This document shows, in pieces, positions 18,491 through 24,811 of a stretch of 64,000 nucleotides of DNA. The stretch's first letter is position 1. Every line of letters begins with the position of its first letter. The DNA lies in assembly GCF_014646235.1 (NCBI RefSeq), contig NZ_BMNB01000033.1, positions 16,192-80,191 of the forward strand. The letters are read 5' to 3'. The DNA comes from Micromonospora sonchi (GTDB taxonomy: Bacteria; Actinomycetota; Actinomycetes; Mycobacteriales; Micromonosporaceae). Under the pieces are notes generated by a model. It was not told where the DNA came from. It was given only the letters and a program-made list of their open reading frames with translations, and did not search any database. The position numbers were made by a program, and so were the translations under genes.

Positions 18491-19336
18491 ATGCCGAACA
18501 GCGACACCGATCGGTACGCCTACGGGCTGCGGGTGCGCGGCCTCGACCACGTCGTCGAGCTGGCGCCGGCCGGACCGCCGGACGGGCGGCCGACCGTGGC
18601 GATCCGGTCCGACCCCACCGGGACACCGCCGCAGCCGGGCGGACCGGACGAACGCCGGTGCGTGCGGATGTTGGCCGACGGCCGGTGGATGAGCGTGGAC
18701 CGGGACCGGGCGAGGGCCACCCTGTACGGCCCCACGCCGGCGCCGGACCTGCTCGCCCATCCGTATCTCGCCGCCGTGGCCACCATCGTCAACCGGTGGA
18801 GCAGCCGGGAGACCTTCCATGCCGGGGCCTTCGTCGGCGGCGGTCGCGCCTGGGCGGTGCTCGGTGCGCGTACCGCCGGCAAGAGCAGCCTGCTCGCGGT
18901 GCTGGCGGCCGACGGCGTGCCGGTGCTCGCCGACGACGCGCTGATCACCGACGGGCGGTACGCCTTCGCCGGGCCGCGCTGCCTCGACCTGCGGGAGCCG
19001 GTCCCCGGGATCGATCTCGCCCCGCTGCCGGCGCGGTACGCGACCCGGCTCCGGGTCGCGCTGCCGCCCGTGGCCGATCGGCTGCCCCTCGGCGGCTGGT
19101 TCTTCCTACGGTGGGGCGGGGAGTCGGCCGCGGTCCCGGTCGCTCCGACCGACCTGCTGGCCCGGCTCGCGGCGCTGCGCACCTGGCCGGCGCTCTCCTC
19201 CGACCCTGCCGTGCTGCTGGCCCTCTCCGCGTTGCCGGCCTGGGACCTGGTCCGGCCGAAGGAGTGGGCGGCGGTCGAGATGACCCGCCGGCTGCTCGAC
19301 CGGGCGCTGGCGACACCGGTGGGGGTGCCGTCGTGA
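18491..19336 (+). CDS. HPr-kinase-like protein of a lasso peptide cluster
   Basis: 281 residues. Residues ~105-160 hold a P-loop, VLGARTAGKSSLLAVLA, followed by VPVLADDALI, the layout of HPr Ser kinase/phosphorylase homologues. In paeninodin-type lasso clusters such kinases phosphorylate the C-terminal Ser of the precursor; the precursor found here ends in Ser. The N-terminal ~100 residues are the variable substrate-side region of these small kinases. The ATG at 18491 has GGAGGG five bases upstream. The stop overlaps the start of the nucleotidyltransferase gene (GTGA), so the two form one operon, convergent with the cyclase gene. Confidence 0.85.
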   Translation: MPNSDTDRYAYGLRVRGLDHVVELAPAGPPDGRPTVAIRSDPTGTPPQPGGPDERRCVRMLADGRWMSVDRDRARATLYGPTPAPDLLAHPYLAAVATIVNRWSSRETFHAGAFVGGGRAWAVLGARTAGKSSLLAVLAADGVPVLADDALITDGRYAFAGPRCLDLREPVPGIDLAPLPARYATRLRVALPPVADRLPLGGWFFLRWGGESAAVPVAPTDLLARLAALRTWPALSSDPAVLLALSALPAWDLVRPKEWAAVEMTRRLLDRALATPVGVPS

Positions 19337-20277
19337 CCGCGCTCGCCGACGCCGTCCGCTGCCTGGCGCTGGACTCGGCCGCCGCCGCGACCTGCGCGCT
19401 GCTCCGCGCCCACGGCATCGACGCGGTGCTGCTGAAGGGCGCCGGCCTGGCCCGTCTGCTCGGGGTCGAACGTCGCTACATCGATGTGGACCTGCTCGTC
19501 GCGCCGGCGGCCTTCGAGGCCGCACAGCAGGCGCTGGCCACTGCCGGATACCGCCCGGTGGTCGCCGGTGCCCGTCCCGACGAGCAGCTGTTCCACGAAC
19601 GGCAGTGGTTCGTACCCGGTTCCGTCTCGCTGGTGGTCGATCTACATCGGGGCTTCGGCGGGGTGGACGACCCGGAGGGGTTCTGGCAGGCGATGCGCTC
19701 CGGCGCCGGAGAACTGCCGTTGGCCGACGGGTGGGTGCTCGTCCCGGACCGGATCTGCGCCGCCCTATTGACCGTTCTGCACGCGGCCCGGCCCGGCAAG
19801 GCCGACCACGCGGTCACCGACCTGAGCCGGGCCCTGGACATGTTCACGATCGACGACTGGCGGGCCGCCGCAGCCGTCGCCCGCCGATGTGCCGCCGAGG
19901 AGGCATTTGCCCTGGGCCTGCGCACCACCGAACGCGGCCGGCTGCTCGCCGCCGACCTGGGCGGGTTACCCGTGGTCTACACGCCGAGCCGGTGGCTCGC
20001 CGCGCACCGCTCCTGCGCGACCGCGAAGTCGCTGGCCCGGCTGACCGAACAGCCCACGGCCCGCGCCCGGCTGCGGCACTTCCGGCTGCGCCTGCTGCCG
20101 TCGCCGGCGTCGATGCGCTTTTTCAGCCCACTGGCCCGGCGCGGCCGGCTCGGCCTTCTCCTGGCGTACGCCGGTCGACTGGGCTGGCACGCCGCCCGTC
20201 TGCCGCGGGGGGTACGCGAACTGCGTGCCGCCCGGCACGCTGATGACGGATCCGCCTCGGATCCACCCCGGCGGTAG
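19333..20277 (+). CDS. Nucleotidyltransferase-family protein of the lasso cluster
   Basis: 314 residues. Resembles the NTP_transf_5 family often found in lasso and paeninodin-type clusters: LLRAHGIDAVLLKGAGLARLLG followed by YIDVDLLVAP, the acidic metal-binding pair, then VSLVVDLHRGFGG. Its substrate in these clusters is not established; transfer of a nucleotide or other group to the peptide, or an accessory to the kinase, are both open. GTG at 19333 is taken as start because it overlaps the kinase stop. The C-terminal ~80 residues are Arg-rich and helical. Confidence 0.8.
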   Translation: MTALADAVRCLALDSAAAATCALLRAHGIDAVLLKGAGLARLLGVERRYIDVDLLVAPAAFEAAQQALATAGYRPVVAGARPDEQLFHERQWFVPGSVSLVVDLHRGFGGVDDPEGFWQAMRSGAGELPLADGWVLVPDRICAALLTVLHAARPGKADHAVTDLSRALDMFTIDDWRAAAAVARRCAAEEAFALGLRTTERGRLLAADLGGLPVVYTPSRWLAAHRSCATAKSLARLTEQPTARARLRHFRLRLLPSPASMRFFSPLARRGRLGLLLAYAGRLGWHAARLPRGVRELRAARHADDGSASDPPRR

Positions 20278-20286
20278 CCGCCGCAC

Positions 20287-21495
20287 TCATTCCGGTGCTG
20301 CCACGGTCGGCCGCTCCGGAGCGAGGGCCGGTCCGGGCGGCACGCCACCGGTCCGCCTGGACCGGGTCATCCACCACAGGTGCTGGAGCAGGGCGGTGGT
20401 GCCCGGCACGATCGGCCACGTCGACCAGAGCCGCTTCAGCGCGACGGGATCCACCAGATCCTCATCCACGCCCGAGCCGTCCCATCCGGCCATGAAGTTC
20501 CGGGCATGCCGGCGTACGAAGGCCTCCAGGAACGTCGCCTTGCCCCGGGGTGCGGTCACCACCGCCGGCAGTTCGTCCCCGGCGATCAGGGTGAGCAACT
20601 GTTGCCGGGTGGGGGTGCGGAGACGACCGGCCCGGACGATCAGCGCGGCCAGGAAACCGGCGTCGAGCAGCGGATTGACCACCGACACCTGATGGTCGGC
20701 ACCGACCCCGGCGAGGCTCGCGCAGGTCATCGCGAGATCTCGGCGGCGCAGGTGCCAGTGGATCCGGCGGTCCAGGCGGTGCGGCTCGGCGCGCACCTCC
20801 GCCGCGTACGATCGGTGGCAGTCGGTTGCCACGTCGGGCCGTAACCAGGGGAAGGCCCGGACGGCCCGATGCCGGCCCGGTGACAGCACCGCCCGGACGG
20901 CCGGAGCCAGGGCCCGCCGTAGGCGGATCCGCATGGTGCGGGCCGGGCGCCACCAACCGGCCAGTATCTGATCGCCACCCGCGCCGGTGAGCAGGGAACC
21001 GCCCTGCGCCAACTCGATGATGGGCAGGTGCAGGTGCAGGTTGCCGGGATGCAGCACGCCGCCGTACCGGTGCAGCAGCCGCCCGGCCACCGGCCCGACG
21101 AAGTCGAGATCGTCGCCGGCCGACAGCTGGTGCCACGGACCGGTGAGATCGAGCGCCCGGATCACCTCGTCCTGCCAGTTGGACTCCTCGGCCTTCGGCG
21201 CGTCGGTGAACCGCCAGGTCACCGGCACCGGCGGTGGTAGTTGCTCACGGCGGGCGACCCGTACGGCGACCGCGAGCACGAGCGAGGAATCCAGCCCGCC
21301 CGAGAAGCTCACCACGCAGGGCGGTCGGGCCAGCGCGGGCAGTACCGCCTGTTCCAGCGCGGCCAGCGGCGAGGCGGGCACCGGCCGGTCGGCGGCCATC
21401 AGCGACGGCGAGCGGGCGCCGTGCCCCAACACCGAGCCGCTGGCGATGTCCAGCCGGGTGGGCCGTGGGATCGACGATGTGGACAGCTCATTCAC
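20287..21495 (-). CDS. Lasso peptide cyclase (asparagine synthase-like, C protein)
   Basis: 402 residues. It carries the PP-loop SFSGGLDSS at residues ~63-71 that binds ATP, and a later LLTGAGGDQILAGWW segment typical of asparagine-synthase C domains. Its role is to adenylate the ring Asp side chain of the core peptide and close the macrolactam. It is shorter than the usual 500-620 residues because the N-terminal glutaminase-like domain is missing: only ~60 residues precede the PP-loop. GTG at 21495 overlaps the end of the ABC permease gene by eight bases, so translation is coupled. Last gene of the precursor operon. Confidence 0.87.
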   Translation of the reverse strand: MNELSTSSIPRPTRLDIASGSVLGHGARSPSLMAADRPVPASPLAALEQAVLPALARPPCVVSFSGGLDSSLVLAVAVRVARREQLPPPVPVTWRFTDAPKAEESNWQDEVIRALDLTGPWHQLSAGDDLDFVGPVAGRLLHRYGGVLHPGNLHLHLPIIELAQGGSLLTGAGGDQILAGWWRPARTMRIRLRRALAPAVRAVLSPGRHRAVRAFPWLRPDVATDCHRSYAAEVRAEPHRLDRRIHWHLRRRDLAMTCASLAGVGADHQVSVVNPLLDAGFLAALIVRAGRLRTPTRQQLLTLIAGDELPAVVTAPRGKATFLEAFVRRHARNFMAGWDGSGVDEDLVDPVALKRLWSTWPIVPGTTALLQHLWWMTRSRRTGGVPPGPALAPERPTVAAPE

Positions 21496-22342
21496 GGGTC
21501 AGGACTCCTCGTTTGGTGGCCAGCCGCAGCGCTCCGCCGAAGATCCAGATCGACAGCGGCAGCAGCACCACGGCGATGCCGAGCAGGGCGAGCGCGGGGC
21601 CGGTCCAGGCCGCCCCGGCGAGCGCGGCACGCAGGCCGTCGAGCGCGAAGCGGCTGGGCAGCACCGCAGACAGCGGATGCAGCACCGGACCGAGGGCGTC
21701 GACGGGGAAGTACGTGCCGGAGAGAAAGGTGAGCGCGACGACGATCACCCGGGCGGCCGCGTCACCGTGCCCGATCACGATCGTGATCGCCATGAGGAGG
21801 ATTCCGATGCCGGCCATGGCGGCGCATCCGGCGATCAGCAGCACGACCATGCCGAGCCAGTCGGCGTGCCCGACCCGGAGACCGAGCAACGGACCGAGCA
21901 CGGCGAGGTAGATCGAGGCGCGGATGGCGGCGAACAGGAACGGGTATCCACAGGTGCCGACCGCCAGGGCCGCCGGCGACATCGGCTGAGCCGCCAGCAT
22001 CTCCAACGTGCCGGCCCGCTGCTCGGCCGTGATGCGCATGGTGAGCTGCGTGGTGGCCGCCTGCACGACCAGCATGTAGGCGATGCCGACCGCCACGTAG
22101 TCGAAGTAGCTGTGGGACGGTTCGACGGAACCTCGGCCCGGTGCGGCCAGGAAGCGGGAGATGAACAGAAAGATCGCCAGATTGACGGTGGCGAAGGCGA
22201 GATCCAGCAGGATTGGGAGCCGCACCAGTGGCTCGGTTCGCAGGTCCCGGCGGATGAGGGCGGTCAGGGCGGCCAGCGTTCCCGTGGATGACCGCCCGGC
22301 AACCGCCGCGACGCGGCGGATCCGATCCTCGACGGTCGTCAA
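21488..22342 (-). CDS. ABC-2 type exporter permease of the lasso cluster
   Basis: 284 residues with six predicted membrane segments (for example LDLAFATVNLAIFLFISRFL, MVVLLIAGCAAMAGIGILLM, LALLGIAVVLLPLSIWI). The motif region ITAEQRAGTLEMLAAQPMSP is typical of ABC-2 permeases. With the adjacent ATPase it should export the mature lasso peptide and could give self-immunity. The TTG start at 22342 overlaps the ATPase stop (TTGA); earlier in-frame codons lie inside the ATPase gene and no better downstream start is present. Confidence 0.82.
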   Translation of the reverse strand: MTTVEDRIRRVAAVAGRSSTGTLAALTALIRRDLRTEPLVRLPILLDLAFATVNLAIFLFISRFLAAPGRGSVEPSHSYFDYVAVGIAYMLVVQAATTQLTMRITAEQRAGTLEMLAAQPMSPAALAVGTCGYPFLFAAIRASIYLAVLGPLLGLRVGHADWLGMVVLLIAGCAAMAGIGILLMAITIVIGHGDAAARVIVVALTFLSGTYFPVDALGPVLHPLSAVLPSRFALDGLRAALAGAAWTGPALALLGIAVVLLPLSIWIFGGALRLATKRGVLTRE

Positions 22343-23010
22343 CGCCCCACCGGCAGGGTCAGGATCGAATCGCACCGGGCCCGGTCCTCTCGATGGTGGG
22401 AAGCGATGACACACGTCAGGTGAGGACGGCGGTCCAGCGCTGCCCACAGCATCGCGCGGGCCGGTTCGTCGAGGGAGCGGGTCGGCTCGTCGAGCAGCAG
22501 CACCGCCGGATCACCCAGCAGGGCACGGGCGATGCTCACCCGCGCCCGCATCCCCGCCGAGCACTTCTCCGCCGGTCGATCGGCGTACGTCCCGATGCCC
22601 AACTCTTCGACGACGCGGGCCGTCGCCGGCTCCACGGATCGGCGAGGCAGCCGCAGCCGGGCGACGAGCCGCAGATTGTCCTGGGCGGACAGTCGGCCGT
22701 ACAGGCCCTGCTCGGGCGCGAGACACAGACCGACCAGCCGACGGGCGGCCGGCGAACCGACTGGTTCGCCGGCCACCGAGATTCGTCCGGCGGTGAGGGC
22801 CAGCGTCCCGGCCAGGCACCGCAGCAACGTGGTCTTGCCCGATCCGTTGTCGCCCGCGAGCAGGAGCCGCCCACCTTGGGGCACATCGAGGTCCAGATCG
22901 GTGAAGACTGGCCGATGGCGGAACCGGCGCGTGGCCCGCCTCAGCTGAATGGACAAGCTGGACAAGTGGGCCGGGTGAGAAGGCGGTCGGTCATGAGAAG
23001 CCGACGCCAC
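22339..23010 (-). CDS. ABC exporter ATPase of the lasso cluster
   Basis: 223 residues. Walker A LAGDNGSGKTTLLRCLAG (~51-68), a signature variant CSAGMRARVSIARALL in place of SGGQ, and Walker B AVLLLDEPTRSLDE. It energises the permease encoded next to it. The chosen GTG start at 23010 overlaps the last residues of the lasso precursor gene in another frame; TTG codons near 22962 and 22953 would give a protein starting closer to the ABC domain, so the start is uncertain. Third position effects on the precursor: the two genes overlap by 20 bases, so precursor and exporter are on the same transcript. Confidence 0.83.
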   Translation of the reverse strand: MASASHDRPPSHPAHLSSLSIQLRRATRRFRHRPVFTDLDLDVPQGGRLLLAGDNGSGKTTLLRCLAGTLALTAGRISVAGEPVGSPAARRLVGLCLAPEQGLYGRLSAQDNLRLVARLRLPRRSVEPATARVVEELGIGTYADRPAEKCSAGMRARVSIARALLGDPAVLLLDEPTRSLDEPARAMLWAALDRRPHLTCVIASHHREDRARCDSILTLPVGR

Positions 23011-23134
23011 CGAGTCCGTCAGGGATTCCGCTGGTGCCCCCCTTGGTCAGCTCGGCCAGGGTCCCCAACCGGCGCAGTCGAGGCGGCTCGTACGCCCCCT
23101 TCGTCGCGGCTGCTTTCTTGCGGATTTCACTCAT
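22991..23134 (-). CDS. Lasso peptide precursor (A)
   Basis: 47 residues. The leader contains the conserved recognition pattern Y-x-x-P-x-L-x-x-x-G-x-x-x-x-x-T (YEPPRLRRLGTLAELT, residues 15-30), read by the B1 protein, and Thr30 is the penultimate leader residue as in known precursors. The predicted core, residues 32-47, is GGTSGIPDGLGGVGFS: Gly1 and Asp8 would form an 8-residue macrolactam ring, leaving an 8-residue tail that ends in Ser. AGGAAAGG lies eight bases before the ATG. It heads the operon precursor, ATPase, permease, cyclase, and is divergent from the B2 gene. Confidence 0.9.
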   Translation of the reverse strand: MSEIRKKAAATKGAYEPPRLRRLGTLAELTKGGTSGIPDGLGGVGFS

Positions 23135-23226
23135 GAAATCGACCTTTCCTGGTCATAGTCTGATAACGACCTCGTTGGGCATAGTATCCGTTTCGGAGGT
23201 TGGTCGGCGGGCAGCTAGGAGGATCC
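23135..23226. promoter_or_regulatory. Divergent promoter region of the lasso cluster (A and B2)
   Basis: The 92 bases between precursor (-) and B2 (+) must hold both promoters. GGCATAGTATCCG at 23178-23190 matches in 10 of 13 positions the element GGACTACTATCCG beside the B1 gene (opposite strand of 24079-24091), so both may bind the same regulator. This is inference. Confidence 0.4.
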
Positions 23227-23670
23227 GTGGCGACCAGTGGCATGGTGACGCTCGTTCGACGCGCCAACACCGCCGTGCGACTCGTGCCCGGCCTGATCCG
23301 GCTGGCCCGGGGCAGCGGCCTGGCCGGCGTACGCCTGGCGTTCTGGACCGTCCGCGCCCGTCGCCGGGTCCGACGTCAGCTCACCCGGGGCGGACTCCCC
23401 GCCGTACGCCTGCCGGGACCGCCACCCGGCACCGACCCGGACGTCATGCACCGCGCGCTGCGCCGGGACAGGGCCAACTGCCTGGAGAGCGCGCTGGTCC
23501 GGCAGCGTTGGTACGCGGCCCGGCGGATCAGCCGAACCATCGTGATCGGGGTGACCGCGCCGAGCGCCGGTTTCCACGCGCACGCCTGGCTGGACGGGGA
23601 CACCGACGCCGAGCGGGAGAAGATGGTCGAACTGCTGCGCCACCCCACGCCGGCGACCTGGCTGTCCTGA
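23227..23670 (+). CDS. Lasso peptide leader peptidase (B2, transglutaminase-like)
   Basis: 147 residues. The C-terminal ~75 residues match the transglutaminase-like protease family of lasso clusters: RDRANCLESALVRQRWY places a catalytic Cys at ~85, and GFHAHAWLDGD the catalytic His at ~119. It cuts the leader after Lys31 of the precursor. The GTG at 23227 follows AGGAGG with a short spacer; an upstream TTG at 23200 is possible. The gene is divergent from the precursor and convergent with B1, so the B protein is split into two genes on opposite strands. Confidence 0.87.
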   Translation: MATSGMVTLVRRANTAVRLVPGLIRLARGSGLAGVRLAFWTVRARRRVRRQLTRGGLPAVRLPGPPPGTDPDVMHRALRRDRANCLESALVRQRWYAARRISRTIVIGVTAPSAGFHAHAWLDGDTDAEREKMVELLRHPTPATWLS

Positions 23671-23675
23671 CCGTC

Positions 23676-23774
23676 CGACCGGCGGCGCTCAGCACGGTGC
23701 GACCGGCGGCGGTCAGCTGCGGTGCGACCGGCGGCGGTCAGCTGCGGTGCGACCGGGCGGCGCTCAGCTGCGGT
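23676..23774. repeat. Four tandem 25-bp repeats between B2 and B1
   Basis: Unit CGACCGGCGGCGGTCAGCTG plus CGGTG. Copies two and three are identical, the first has 24 bases and the fourth has small changes. It lies after the B2 stop and runs into the last codons of B1, in the convergent end region of both genes. Confidence 0.85.
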
Positions 23775-24045
23775 CGACCAGCTCGGCGGCTTCCAACTCG
23801 CTCAGGAACCGCGACACGTCGGCGGCGGCCCGTTCCTCGTCGACCGGGGCTCGTTCGACCAACGCGCGGGTCAGCTCCTCGGCGGTGGCTCCGTCCACGA
23901 GGTGCGGCCAGAGCAGCGCGGCCGAGGGCCCGAGCCCGAAGTAGACGGCCTGCTCCAGGTCCAGCAGTACGCCCTCGTCACCGGCCGTACGCCAGGCCAC
24001 TCGGTCGGTCCGGACTCGGTAGACGGTCGCCGGGGTGTCGTTCAT
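23764..24045 (-). CDS. PqqD-like leader-binding protein (B1) of the lasso cluster
   Basis: 93 residues, a PqqD/RRE-type winged-helix domain. The pattern GVLLDLEQAVYFGLGPSAALLW followed by acidic DEERAAADVSRFLSELEAAELV is typical of lasso B1 proteins, which bind the YxxPxLxxxG leader motif and present the precursor to B2. The ATG at 24045 has GGAGG seven bases upstream. It is transcribed alone on the minus strand, away from the precursor operon, from a promoter that overlaps a 14-bp palindrome. Confidence 0.87.
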   Translation of the reverse strand: MNDTPATVYRVRTDRVAWRTAGDEGVLLDLEQAVYFGLGPSAALLWPHLVDGATAEELTRALVERAPVDEERAAADVSRFLSELEAAELVDRS

Positions 24046-24071
24046 CCGGATGCCTCCAGCTGTCGAAGCGA

Positions 24072-24085
24072 ACTATCCGGATAGT
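24072..24085. promoter_or_regulatory. 14-bp perfect palindrome upstream of B1
   Basis: ACTATCCGGATAGT is a perfect palindrome 27-40 bases before the B1 start codon, where the -10 region or an operator would sit. A related half lies in the A/B2 promoter region at 23178-23190. Confidence 0.5.
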
Positions 24086-24118
24086 AGTCCTCACATGGGA
24101 CGAATGCCGGCTAAAAGG

Positions 24119-24811
24119 TCAAGCGCCCCGCGCCACCGGCCCGACCAGTTGGCGCTCGGTGCCGGTCACGCTGAGCATCACCCACTGCACCTTGCCCTTG
24201 GTGATCAGACCGACCATCTCCGGGTGCAGTTGGGTGAACCAGCTCTGCACACTCACCAGGCCGAGGGCGTTCGCCGCCGTGGCGGCCTCGGCCTCGGTGA
24301 GCCGCTGGAGCACCACGATGTCGCTGCGGACCAGCACCTCGACGTCCCAGCCGGCCAGGTCGTCGCGGACCACCAGGGTGGCCCGCCACGGCGCGGCCAG
24401 ATTGGTGTCCGGCCCGGTCACCGGGCCGGTGTCGATCACCACGAGCTGAGGTTCGGTCGGGGTGGCCGGCACCGGGGGCGCCACCCCGGGCGGCAGGAAC
24501 GAGGCGATCTCCCGCCCGATGACGCAGCGCCGCAGGAAGGCGTCCCACTCCTGCTCCCGGGCGGTCTGGATGAACAGCCGGGCACCGAGCGCCAGAGCCC
24601 GGAAGGCGAGCAGCTCCGCCGCGCGTACCCCGCCGGTCAGCATCAGCCGGGTCGGTTCGGCCCGGAACACCCGCAGGCCCACCGGCTCCTGCTGCCGGTT
24701 CCGGCCGACCACCAGCCCGCCACCCCCGGCGACCAGGCGCAGCCCGGCCAGGGTGGCGCCGTCGGCGACGTGCAGCCCGATCCGGCTGCCGGGAAAAGCG
24801 ACGCTGTTCAC
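24119..24811 (-). CDS. Hypothetical protein coupled to EccE-like gene
   Basis: 230 residues, no recognised family. No signal peptide or membrane helix. Segments include VADGATLAGLRLVAGGGGLVVGR, LMLTGGVRAAELLAFRALALGARLFIQ and LVSVQSWFTQLHPEMVGLI; the first part looks like a FHA- or Esp-like beta domain and the rest like an alpha/beta domain, but this is only impression. GTG at 24811 overlaps the stop of the EccE-like gene (GTGA) and has GGAGG nine bases upstream, so it belongs to that operon and probably serves type VII secretion. Confidence 0.7.
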   Translation of the reverse strand: MNSVAFPGSRIGLHVADGATLAGLRLVAGGGGLVVGRNRQQEPVGLRVFRAEPTRLMLTGGVRAAELLAFRALALGARLFIQTAREQEWDAFLRRCVIGREIASFLPPGVAPPVPATPTEPQLVVIDTGPVTGPDTNLAAPWRATLVVRDDLAGWDVEVLVRSDIVVLQRLTEAEAATAANALGLVSVQSWFTQLHPEMVGLITKGKVQWVMLSVTGTERQLVGPVARGA

